22,089 nt of DNA, from the NCBI GenBank assembly GCA_902470475.1, contig CABRGT010000030.1, positions 1 through 22,089 of the forward strand. Direction: 5' to 3'. The first letter of the stretch is position 1; each line of letters starts with the position of its first letter. Shown here one piece after another: positions 1 to 8,330 of this stretch. Source of the DNA: an uncultured Porphyromonadaceae bacterium. Lineage in GTDB: Bacteria > Bacteroidota > Bacteroidia > Bacteroidales > Muribaculaceae. The position numbers and the translations under genes were made by a program. Below the pieces are notes generated by a model. It had not been told where the DNA came from, made no database searches, and saw only the letters and a program-made list of their open reading frames with translations.

Positions 1-26
1 TGCCGTGCGCCCGTTCCGGTCGGGAA

Positions 27-617
27 TCAGCGCGAGAGAGCTATGTTTCGTTCGCGGGCCATGCGGCGCATGTTCAGTATGGCGTAGCGCATGCGGCCCA
101 GTGCAGTATTGATGCTTACGTTGGTCTTTTCAGCTATTTCCTTGAAGCTAAGGTTGCGGTAGTAACGCATCACCAGCACCTGGCGCTGCGAGTAAGGCAG
201 CTGCCTGATCAGGTGGCGTACGTCGTCACGGATCTGGAGATCGATCATATCATCCTCCACCGTGGCGTCGCTGAGGTCCTTGCGGTTCAGGATATCCACG
301 TCGGCATTGTCGGTCGACACCGTAGGCTCGCTCTTTTCCTGACGGAAATGATCGATGACCAGGTTGCGGGCTATCCGCGAAAGCCATGCGCCGAATTTTC
401 CGCTCTCGGTGTAATTGCCCTGGCGGATCGTCATGATGGCCTTGACGAACGTCTCCTGAAAGATATCCTCGGCAAGCTGACGGTTCGACGTGAGCTGCAG
501 TATGTAGCTCAGCAGACGTGTCTGGTAACGCTCCAGCAGCGTGTCGAATGCGTCGTTGTCGCCCTTAGCATAAGCTTGCACCAACTTGTCGTCGGAGAGA
601 AGTGCTAATTGTTGCAT
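27..617 (-). CDS. ECF-type RNA polymerase sigma factor (sigma-70 family)
   Basis: This 196-residue protein has the two-domain layout of an extracytoplasmic-function sigma factor, which directs RNA polymerase to a specific promoter set. Region 2 covers about residues 25-95 and includes the core-binding stretch LAEDIFQETFVKA and the -10-recognition stretch ending in RNLVIDHFRQEK. An acidic linker follows (about 97-130). Region 4 (about 130-190) has the helix-turn-helix NLSFKEIAEKTNVSINTALGRMR. The long acidic linker and the SINTALGRMRYA signature match a conserved Bacteroidales ECF group as I remember it. No anti-sigma gene is visible, but only 26 bases remain downstream of the stop, so a partner could lie outside. 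A promoter with TTG and TACTTTTG elements lies about 110 bp upstream of the ATG. The regulon cannot be told from sequence. Confidence 0.93.
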   Translation of the reverse strand: MQQLALLSDDKLVQAYAKGDNDAFDTLLERYQTRLLSYILQLTSNRQLAEDIFQETFVKAIMTIRQGNYTESGKFGAWLSRIARNLVIDHFRQEKSEPTVSTDNADVDILNRKDLSDATVEDDMIDLQIRDDVRHLIRQLPYSQRQVLVMRYYRNLSFKEIAEKTNVSINTALGRMRYAILNMRRMARERNIALSR

Positions 618-724
618 TTTATAACTATCTATTCTTTAATTTCTTAGAGTAGAGTTTTGCTATAGGCTGAAGGGATTTTATTGTTAATAATTCAGTGTGT
701 GTCGGTTTTTATTCATTACCTTTG

Positions 725-754
725 CAAAAGTACGACAATATTTTGAAACGGCAA
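725..754 (-). promoter_or_regulatory. Promoter of the ECF sigma factor gene
   Basis: On the minus strand, TTG (752-754) and TACTTTTG (725-732) are separated by 19 bp, matching the Bacteroidales -33/-7 consensus TTTG-N19-21-TAnnTTTG. The predicted start near 717 gives a leader of about 100 nt before the ATG at 617. A plus-strand TACCTTTG box (717-724) abuts it but has no TTG at the right distance. Confidence 0.6.
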
Positions 755-894
755 GAAAAATGTTCAACGGTTTTGGTTATTTAACACTTTTCACACAATA
801 AGTGCAAAATCAGATCTGCTCGACACACCGGGCCTCCCTTCCGGCTCCGGCCGTTACGCCTCTTATAATAAATGTGAACCGCCGTGAAAAAAGA

Positions 895-925
895 TTGGCC
901 GTTTAAGAAAATTTATGTACCTTTG
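895..925 (+). promoter_or_regulatory. Promoter of the methylmalonyl-CoA decarboxylase operon
   Basis: TTG at 895-897 and TACCTTTG at 918-925 are spaced by 20 bp, a near-perfect Bacteroidales housekeeping promoter. The predicted start near 932 leaves a leader of about 65 nt before the epimerase ATG at 997. It would drive all five downstream genes, which are co-directional and closely spaced. Confidence 0.75.
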
Positions 926-996
926 CCGACAAGTGCGCGCCCGCGCGCATCCGCGAATTCGAAACAACTGAATAAAAATCATTTAATACCACAGCT

Positions 997-1416
997 ATGG
1001 AAATCTCCCATATCGAGCACATCGGCATAGCAGTTCCCTCGCTTGAGGAAGCTATTCCTTTCTATGAAAACATGTTAGGCCTCAAATGCTTCGCTATCGA
1101 AGAAGTAGAAGACCAGAAAGTACGCACAGCCTTCTTCAAGGTGGGCCAGACCAAGATCGAGCTCCTCGAAGGCACAGCTCCCGAAAGCGCCATCTCCAAA
1201 TTCATCGCCAACAACGGCGGTCGCGGCGGCATCCAGCACATGGCATTCGCCATCCAGGACGGCGTGCAGAACGCCCTCGACGAAGTCGAAGCCAAAGGCT
1301 GCCGTCTGATCGACAAGGCTCCCCGCCGCGGTGCCGAAGGCCTCAACATCGCCTTCCTCCACCCCAAGTCGACCGTAGGCACCCTGATCGAGCTTTGCGA
1401 GGACCCCAACAAATAA
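997..1416 (+). CDS. mce: Methylmalonyl-CoA epimerase
   Basis: This 139-residue protein belongs to the vicinal-oxygen-chelate (glyoxalase-like) fold and should interconvert (R)- and (S)-methylmalonyl-CoA. It has the expected two beta-alpha-beta-beta-beta modules. The first starts at HIEHIGIAVPSLEEAIPFYE and ends with TKIELLE; the second starts at GGIQHMAFAIQD and ends with TLIELCE. Candidate metal ligands are the His of HIGIAV, the Glu of KIELLE, the His of IQHMAF and the Glu of LIELCE. Length is typical of the family. It is the first gene of the decarboxylase operon, which fits: the mutase product and the decarboxylase substrate differ in stereochemistry. The mutase genes are not in this window. 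A strong hairpin separates it from the next gene. Confidence 0.94.
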   Translation: MEISHIEHIGIAVPSLEEAIPFYENMLGLKCFAIEEVEDQKVRTAFFKVGQTKIELLEGTAPESAISKFIANNGGRGGIQHMAFAIQDGVQNALDEVEAKGCRLIDKAPRRGAEGLNIAFLHPKSTVGTLIELCEDPNK

Positions 1417-1428
1417 AACAGAATTCCC

Positions 1429-1468
1429 GGGCGGGACTCCGCCGGATCTTCCGGCCGTAGCCCCGCCC
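1429..1468 (+). promoter_or_regulatory. Strong two-tier intercistronic hairpin between mce and mmdA
   Basis: GGGCGGG (1429-1435) pairs with CCCGCCC (1462-1468), and an inner GCCGG/CCGGC stem (1441-1445 with 1451-1455) closes a 5-nt loop. There is no T-tract, so it is unlikely to be a full terminator. It could be an mRNA processing or stability element, or an attenuator setting epimerase above decarboxylase expression. It occupies half of an otherwise non-coding 77-bp spacer. Confidence 0.5.
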
Positions 1469-1493
1469 TCTGAATAACACACTGCATTCAATC

Positions 1494-3047
<1,554 letters not shown>

Positions 3048-3078
3048 TCATCCACCACAACGACAACTTTCAGAACAA

Positions 3079-4008
3079 ATGAATAAACGAATAATTCTGA
3101 TACTCGTGGCTCTGGTGGGTGTGTTCGGACTCGCTCAGGCGCAGTCGCGCAAGGCCGTCCGCATCAACGAAGTGATGGTACAGAACGATTCGAGCAGTAT
3201 CGCCGACGAATACGGCCGCTACTCAGCCTGGATCGAGCTGTTCAACGCCAACTTCGCCCCGATCGAAATCTCGAGCATCTACCTCACCACCGACACCGCG
3301 CACAAGGCCAAGTACCCCGTGCCGCTCGGCGATGTCAACACACGCATCCCCAAGCGCCAGCACGTGGTATTCTTTGCCGACGGTGAACCCAACAAGGGTA
3401 CATTCCACACCAACTTCACCCTCGTGCCCGGACAGGACAACTACATCGCTATCCTCGACGCCGACGGCTCGGTGATCGATGAAGTCGTAGTTCCCGCATC
3501 CGTACTTCCCGGCCAGACCTTCGCCCGCAGCATCGACGGCGCCGGCGAATGGGCCGTGCGCGACGGCTCCGATTCGAGCTATATCACACCTTCGGGTGCC
3601 AACGTCATCCGCGACACCAACAAGAAGATCGAAGACTTCGCCGAGCGCGACGCCAACGGATTCGGCATGACCGTTATGGCCATGGCCATCGTATTCACCG
3701 CACTGCTCGTCCTGTGTCTCAGCTTCTATGCTATCGGCAAGATCGGCTCGTTCGTATCCCGCGCCAACAAGGCCCGCACCGCTACAGCAACCAGCGACGC
3801 CAGCCTCAAGGCCCGCGACGTCGACCATGACACCGGCGACGTGATCGCCGCCATCGCCATGGCCCTCCACGAGCACCTCGACGCCCACGACCGCGAGAAC
3901 ACCGTCCTCACGATCAACAAGGTCAAGAAAGCCTACTCGCCGTGGAGCTCAAAGATCTACTCCCTGCGCGAAGTGCCGCCCACGCCCTCTCACCGTCAAA
4001 ACCGCTAA
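3079..4008 (+). CDS. OadG-family decarboxylase subunit with N-terminal lamin-tail-like domain
   Basis: This 309-residue membrane protein combines three parts. A signal peptide (residues 1 to about 22, ending AQAQ) leads into a beta-rich domain (about 25-165; starts KAVRINEVMVQND, contains AWIELFNANFAPIEIS), which resembles the lamin-tail domain. A single membrane helix (about 195-218, TVMAMAIVFTALLVLCLSF) with flanking sequence resembles OadG, the small subunit that holds decarboxylase complexes together. The cytoplasmic tail ends with VLTINKVKKAYSPWSSKIYSLRE, a pattern I recall from Bacteroidetes OadG-like proteins. Classical OadG proteins are about 80-120 residues, so the extra N-terminal domain is a large addition that should face the periplasm. 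It lies 31 bp after mmdA and 21 bp before the biotin carrier gene, consistent with the delta/gamma subunit of the same complex. Confidence 0.82.
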   Translation: MNKRIILILVALVGVFGLAQAQSRKAVRINEVMVQNDSSSIADEYGRYSAWIELFNANFAPIEISSIYLTTDTAHKAKYPVPLGDVNTRIPKRQHVVFFADGEPNKGTFHTNFTLVPGQDNYIAILDADGSVIDEVVVPASVLPGQTFARSIDGAGEWAVRDGSDSSYITPSGANVIRDTNKKIEDFAERDANGFGMTVMAMAIVFTALLVLCLSFYAIGKIGSFVSRANKARTATATSDASLKARDVDHDTGDVIAAIAMALHEHLDAHDRENTVLTINKVKKAYSPWSSKIYSLREVPPTPSHRQNR

Positions 4009-4029
4009 TCCACTAACCTATCGATTACA

Positions 4030-4467
4030 ATGAAAGAGTACAAATATAAAATCAACGGCAACCCCTACAAGGTAGCCATCGGCGATATCGAGGACAACGT
4101 TGCCAAAGTCGAAGTCAACGGCGTGGCCTACCGCGTCGAGATCGAGGCCTCCAAGGCCGCTGCCGTCAAGTCGGTGCAGGCTCCGCGCCCCAGCGCCGCT
4201 CCCCGCACAGCCACCGGCGAGAAAGTCATCGCCAAGCCCGCCGTGGCCGGCGCATCCAAGGCCGTCAAGGCTCCCCTGCCCGGCGTAGTCCTCTCGATAC
4301 CCGTCAAGGTCGGCCAGCAGGTCAAGGCATCCGACACGGTCCTCCTGCTCGAGGCCATGAAGATGGAGAACGCCATCCATGCCGGAGCCGACGGCACCGT
4401 CAAGGAAATCCTCGTCAACGCAGGCGACTCAGTCCTCGAAGGCAATCCCCTAATCGTCATCGAATAA
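4030..4467 (+). CDS. mmdC: Biotin carboxyl carrier subunit of methylmalonyl-CoA decarboxylase
   Basis: This 145-residue protein carries the biotin that shuttles the carboxyl group from the alpha to the beta subunit. The C-terminal half (about 75-145) is a biotinyl/lipoyl domain with the biotinylation motif EAMKMEN; the modified residue should be Lys111, 35 residues from the C-terminus as is typical. The N-terminal part (1-45) is a small beta-rich segment (KYKINGNPYKVAIG). A flexible Ala/Pro/Lys-rich linker (about 46-80) allows the domain to swing. It starts 21 bp after the OadG-like gene and ends 10 bp before the beta subunit gene, so it is clearly in the same operon. Confidence 0.93.
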   Translation: MKEYKYKINGNPYKVAIGDIEDNVAKVEVNGVAYRVEIEASKAAAVKSVQAPRPSAAPRTATGEKVIAKPAVAGASKAVKAPLPGVVLSIPVKVGQQVKASDTVLLLEAMKMENAIHAGADGTVKEILVNAGDSVLEGNPLIVIE

Positions 4468-4477
4468 TCGCGCCCTT

Positions 4478-5635
4478 ATGGATTTCGGTGATTTTCTGTT
4501 GAAAAACCTGCGCCAGTTCTGGGAACTGACAGGTTTTGCCAACGCCGAGATAGGCAACATTGTCATGCTCCTTGTAGGCCTGTTCTTTATCTGGCTGGCC
4601 ATCAAGAAGAACTTTGAGCCTATGCTTCTGGTACCGATCGGCTTCGGTATCCTCATCGGCAACATCCCCTTCAACACCGAGGCGGGACTTGAAGTTGGCA
4701 TCTACGAGCAGGGATCCGTGCTCAACATCCTCTACAACGGTGTGAGCGCCGGATGGTATCCCCCGCTGATCTTCCTCGGCATCGGCGCCATGACCGACTT
4801 CTCGGCCCTGATCGCCAACCCCAAGCTGATGCTCATCGGTGCGGCCGCCCAGTTCGGCATCTTCGGCGCATACATGGTGGCCCTGGCCATCGGCTTCGCT
4901 CCCGACCAGGCCGGCGCTATCGCCATCATCGGCGGCGCCGACGGCCCCACCGCCATCTTCCTGTCGTCGAAACTCGCCCCCAACCTCATGGGCGCCATCG
5001 CCGTGTCGGCCTACTCCTACATGGCTCTCGTTCCCGTGATCCAGCCCCCGCTGATGCGCCTGTTCACGACTAAGAAGGAGCGTCTGATCAAGATGAAACC
5101 CGCCCGCGCCGTGTCGCAGAACGAGAAGATTATCTTCCCCATCGTCGGCATGCTGCTCACCTGCTTCGTGGTGCCCTCCGGCATTCCGCTGCTGGGCATG
5201 CTCTTCTTCGGCAACCTCCTGCGCGAATGCGGCGTCACCAACCGACTGGCCAAGACCGCCTCGAACGCCCTGACCGACATCGTCACCATTCTGCTGGGCA
5301 TGACCGTCGGCGCCTCCACCCAGGCATCGCAGTTCCTCACCCCGCAGACGATCTTCATCTTCTTCCTGGGCTTCATGGCATTCGTCATCGCATCGTCGTC
5401 GGGCGTGCTGTTCGTCAAGCTCTTCAACCTGGTGCTTCCCAAAGAGAAAAAGATCAATCCCCTCATCGGCAACGCCGGCGTGTCGGCCGTGCCGATGTCG
5501 GCCCGCATATCGAACAATCTCGGTCTGGAATACGATCCCAGCAACTACCTGCTCATGCATGCCATGGGCCCGAACGTTGCCGGCGTGATCGGATCGGCTG
5601 TCGCCGCAGGCGTCCTGCTCGGCTTCCTCGCCTGA
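4478..5635 (+). CDS. mmdB: Na+-translocating decarboxylase beta subunit
   Basis: This 385-residue polytopic membrane protein is of the OadB/MmdB/GcdB family. It decarboxylates carboxybiotin and couples this to Na+ export. Hydrophobic segments run almost throughout. Family-typical stretches include GGADGPTAIFLSSKLAPNL (about residues 151-169), whose Asp lies in the region implicated in Na+ binding in homologues, and NPLIGNAGVSAVPMSARISN (about 327-346). Length is within the usual range of about 375-430. It is the last gene of the operon, 10 bp after the biotin carrier, and a GC-rich hairpin follows it. With the four preceding genes it makes a complete set for propionate formation with sodium-motive energy conservation. 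Confidence 0.94.
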   Translation: MDFGDFLLKNLRQFWELTGFANAEIGNIVMLLVGLFFIWLAIKKNFEPMLLVPIGFGILIGNIPFNTEAGLEVGIYEQGSVLNILYNGVSAGWYPPLIFLGIGAMTDFSALIANPKLMLIGAAAQFGIFGAYMVALAIGFAPDQAGAIAIIGGADGPTAIFLSSKLAPNLMGAIAVSAYSYMALVPVIQPPLMRLFTTKKERLIKMKPARAVSQNEKIIFPIVGMLLTCFVVPSGIPLLGMLFFGNLLRECGVTNRLAKTASNALTDIVTILLGMTVGASTQASQFLTPQTIFIFFLGFMAFVIASSSGVLFVKLFNLVLPKEKKINPLIGNAGVSAVPMSARISNNLGLEYDPSNYLLMHAMGPNVAGVIGSAVAAGVLLGFLA

Positions 5636-5664
5636 TTGCCCGCCATGCGCTGACCGCAATATCG

Positions 5665-5700
5665 AATCCCGTCCGCAAGCTTCACGCCGCGGACGGGATT
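5665..5700 (+). terminator. Hairpin downstream of mmdB
   Basis: AATCCCGTCCGC (5665-5676) is perfectly complementary to GCGGACGGGATT (5689-5700), with a 12-nt loop. The sequence after it is AT-rich (CATATAATATAATA) rather than a clean T-tract, so it may be a terminator or a 3' stabilising hairpin of the decarboxylase mRNA. Confidence 0.6.
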
Positions 5701-5798
5701 CATATAATATAATACCGCCGCCAAAAACAAATCGGCATCTCCGCGTGTTTTAATCATGATAATGCTTAAAGAGTGCCAATCTTTACATCCTTGTCACG

Positions 5799-6158
5799 AT
5801 GATAACCAAAGAAGTCATAAAAAATCTATATAAAAAATATCCCCGCCGGGCCCGCAGCATCGATGATCTCGACATCGCCATGCTCTTCGAGACCGTCGGC
5901 GAAATGCACAACATCAACATCGACATCGACACAAACACTCTCACCGTCGGCAGCATCGACCCCAAATCGATCTTCCACACCATCCCCCTGTCGCACGTCC
6001 ACGCATTCGTACCCTTCGAGGAATGGACCGCGATCGTGCTTCATTCGTCGATCATCTTCCTCAACCGCCTAAAGCCCACCGTATCGGTCCACCTCAAGCC
6101 GGTCAGCCCCTCTCTGTCAGACCGCCTGCGCGGCGTCTTCCGTCGCGACGGAGATTAA
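5799..6158 (+). CDS. Small protein of unknown function
   Basis: This ORF encodes 119 residues that I do not recognise. It has no signal peptide or membrane helix and looks like a small cytosolic alpha/beta protein. A basic N-terminus (ITKEVIKNLYKKYPRRARS) leads into an acidic middle (DDLDIAMLFETVGEMHNINIDID), a hydrophobic strand-rich part (HAFVPFEEWTAIVLHSSIIFLN) and a basic tail (SLSDRLRGVFRRDGD). It sits 163 bp after mmdB, beyond a hairpin, and is followed by its own terminator, so it is probably a separate unit. I found no clear -7 box upstream. The dense Watson-Crick hairpin after the stop and the bacteroidal codon use support it being a real gene. Confidence 0.7.
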   Translation: MITKEVIKNLYKKYPRRARSIDDLDIAMLFETVGEMHNINIDIDTNTLTVGSIDPKSIFHTIPLSHVHAFVPFEEWTAIVLHSSIIFLNRLKPTVSVHLKPVSPSLSDRLRGVFRRDGD

Positions 6159-6203
6159 CCGCTCCTCACCCGCACACCTGTAAACAACAGACACAGCATT
6201 GCA

Positions 6204-6239
6204 GCACAGCCGTCACCGGTCGGCCGTGCTTCTTTTTTG
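6204..6239 (+). terminator. Rho-independent terminator after the 119-residue ORF
   Basis: GCACAGCCG (6204-6212) pairs with CGGCCGTGC (6221-6229) with one mismatch, an 8-nt loop, and a TTCTTTTTT tail. It ends transcription of the small gene before the convergent export operon. It has no T-tract on the minus strand. Confidence 0.8.
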
Positions 6240-6287
6240 TATATGGATAATTGTCAGCGTGCAGTCGGTTTTCCCGTAAGCGTTCTT

Positions 6288-7148
6288 TCAGAAATACCCG
6301 ACCAATGAAAATCCTCTGCGGCCATTCATTATGAACGGCATCAGAGAGAGCTGCGCAGTCGTCTTGCTGCCGGCTCTTTCATGTGCGGTTCTGCGCGCCG
6401 GATTACCGAGCCACAAGCCTGTAAACTCATTCACCGGATCCACGAGGAAAGCCAGGATGCCACCGAGGACCGGCGACCCCAGCAGACGATAGTCCTTGCC
6501 TACCAGCCAGCGCTTGACGCGGTAGAAACCCTCGCCGATGCAACTGCCCACAACAGGCGTCACGAAAATATCCTGAATGGAAGGCCGCTCCATGAAAGCC
6601 TCTATACCGAACTCCCATCCCACCGTCGATACGATCGATCCGTACAGAGCCGACCTCCAGAAATTGAATCCGCACGACCGTGCCGACATGAAATACACCG
6701 CACCGGCATAAGGATGCAGCACATAATTGAAGTAAAACTTGTCGTGATCCCATTCGGGACCTTTCTTTATCACATGCTTATGCCACCGCTTGAGCAGCGG
6801 CACATCCTGCAGCTCGGCACGGTTCCATGACGTAGCATCCTCCGGCAGACATTCCAGCACAAGCAGCGTTCCCACGAAAGCGCCGCTCAGCGTGGCCGTG
6901 TTTATCCACAGCCTGTGCCAGTCGAAGGTGTTGCCCGTCATGGTGTACGGCAATGCGTAGGGCGACACCGGAGCAGTCCTCACCTTAGCATCCGCATCGA
7001 CTGCCGGGCTTGAGACACTGTTGTTCAAATCCATGTTCATCACTATGCCCTGGCAGCTGCCTGTCACGTCCTCCGCATGCATCGTTACCGGCATCAGCAT
7101 GGCCAGCAACAGGCACAGACCGGCCATGCCGCTCATGTCAGATTTCAT
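6288..7148 (-). CDS. DUF3943-like membrane-associated protein
   Basis: This 286-residue protein begins with a signal peptide (about 1-25, MLMPVTMHAED). The central region resembles DUF3943: KFYFNYVLHPYAGAVYFMSA (about 141-160), an amphipathic stretch with WEFGIEAFMERPSIQDIF, and TPVVGSCIGEGFYRVKRWL. The pattern HPYAG-x-VYFM-S-A-R followed by WE-x-GIE and PSIQD is what I remember of the family; no function is known. Several short hydrophobic segments suggest it sits in or on the outer membrane or periplasmic face. Its start overlaps the end of the upstream permease gene by 11 bp, so it is translationally coupled and the last gene of the export operon, pointing to a role in the envelope process that the exporter serves. 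Confidence 0.75.
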   Translation of the reverse strand: MKSDMSGMAGLCLLLAMLMPVTMHAEDVTGSCQGIVMNMDLNNSVSSPAVDADAKVRTAPVSPYALPYTMTGNTFDWHRLWINTATLSGAFVGTLLVLECLPEDATSWNRAELQDVPLLKRWHKHVIKKGPEWDHDKFYFNYVLHPYAGAVYFMSARSCGFNFWRSALYGSIVSTVGWEFGIEAFMERPSIQDIFVTPVVGSCIGEGFYRVKRWLVGKDYRLLGSPVLGGILAFLVDPVNEFTGLWLGNPARRTAHERAGSKTTAQLSLMPFIMNGRRGFSLVGYF

Positions 7149-8325
7149 TGGATCTTGTTTTACGGACCAGGCCGAGTATCTGGTGTCTGTAATACAGACA
7201 CGCCATTATGAAGTATGTACCCGCCTGAATCCACAATGCACCGAACTCCGTCCTGATGTCCTGCAGCGACGCACCCATGGCGGTTATTTTCACATATCCG
7301 TTCATGCCGAAAGTCGACGGGAACACACAGGACACATACTTCCAGAATTCGGGCATCGAAGGCCGCGGATACGACAGACCCGACAGGAAAAGCATCGGCA
7401 CCGACATAAACACGAAGAGCATTATACAGTCTTCCCGGCGGTAGACAAACGCCGACAGCACCATGCCCATGAAAATACACGAGAGGAGATAGGGCACGAT
7501 GAACACAATGAATGTAGGATAATCACCCAGGCGCGGCAGCCCGAACATATCCGTCACCACCGCGAACATGTAGACAGCCAGCAGCACATACAGGAAGAAA
7601 TACGGCAGAGCCTTCCCGGCTACTATATTGACCGGACTCTTATACAACCTGTTGAACGGAATGACACTGCCCCGGTATCTCTCGCGCGAATTACCCGCCG
7701 ACATGCCTATACCCAGAAAAAGTGTCTGCTGGATGATAAGCATGAGCACCGGCGGAATAAGGAAGGCCGCAAAGCCGCTCTGCGGATTGTACAGCGCCAC
7801 GTAATCGTACTCTATCGGCATTTTCGTAACCTCGTCCTGCCGTTCGGAAGCGCCCGACAGATGGTGCTCCACCTTGATGTCCTTATTGAGTTCCAGCGAC
7901 ACGTTTGTCGCCGTGAGCAGAATCGCCTTATAATACAGCAGACTCGACATGTCACAGTAGACGCCTATATACGTCTGGTCGCCGTGCGCGATATCGCGCG
8001 AAAAAGATTCCGGTATTCGGATCACACCGTAGGCCTTCTGCTCCCTGATCAGCTGCATGGCCTCTTCCATGTCGTTGCAGTCCGCGATAATCTTCACATC
8101 GGGTGAGGCGTCAATCTTGCGCAGCAGATCACGGCTCATAGCATTGTCGCAGTCATTGACTACCGCGACCGGCACATCGCGCACCACCTCCCCGGTATAG
8201 ACATATGAATAAAGCAACGGATAAGCCAGCGGGACAAACAGTATGAATATCAGTATTCCCTTGTCCTTTACCAGCCCAAGCATCTCGTTGTACCATATCT
8301 GAACTATATTCAGCAGTGTTTTCAT
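7138..8325 (-). CDS. ABC-2 type permease (YhhJ/YbhR-like), second copy
   Basis: This 395-residue inner-membrane permease has the ABC2_membrane_3 layout. One N-terminal helix (about 22-44, GILIFILFVPLAYPLLYSYV) is followed by a periplasmic domain of about 130 residues (VPVAVVNDCDNAMSRDLLRK onward). Five or six helices fill the C-terminal half, including FAAFLIPPVLMLIIQQTLFLG and LFVFMSVPMLFLSGLSYP. It should pair with the upstream permease of the same architecture to form the membrane part of an exporter working with HlyD and TolC. It starts 5 bp after the first permease stops and overlaps the DUF3943 gene by 11 bp. No nucleotide-binding domain is present in it or its neighbours. Substrate unknown. 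Confidence 0.9.
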   Translation of the reverse strand: MKTLLNIVQIWYNEMLGLVKDKGILIFILFVPLAYPLLYSYVYTGEVVRDVPVAVVNDCDNAMSRDLLRKIDASPDVKIIADCNDMEEAMQLIREQKAYGVIRIPESFSRDIAHGDQTYIGVYCDMSSLLYYKAILLTATNVSLELNKDIKVEHHLSGASERQDEVTKMPIEYDYVALYNPQSGFAAFLIPPVLMLIIQQTLFLGIGMSAGNSRERYRGSVIPFNRLYKSPVNIVAGKALPYFFLYVLLAVYMFAVVTDMFGLPRLGDYPTFIVFIVPYLLSCIFMGMVLSAFVYRREDCIMLFVFMSVPMLFLSGLSYPRPSMPEFWKYVSCVFPSTFGMNGYVKITAMGASLQDIRTEFGALWIQAGTYFIMACLYYRHQILGLVRKTRSNEI

Positions 8326-8330
8326 AACTT

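Larger units (their letters stand above)
618..996. other. 379-bp divergent intergenic region
   Basis: This gap separates the sigma factor gene from the methylmalonyl-CoA operon. It holds one convincing promoter for each direction (725-754 minus, 895-925 plus). The middle (about 735-810) is AT-rich; 820-860 is GC-rich with short CCGG-containing inverted repeats but no T-tract. I see no credible small ORF, RNA gene or riboswitch fold in it. Confidence 0.6.

Noticed and set aside
4457..5659. 400-codon ORF antisense to the beta subunit gene
   Set aside because: Its His/Glu/Gly/Asp-rich translation is the complement of membrane-helix codons of the OadB-like gene; no motif or start signals.
7021..8106. 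361-codon plus-strand ORF across the second permease gene
   Set aside because: Arg/His-rich with no recognisable fold; the minus-strand permease has clear helices and operon context.
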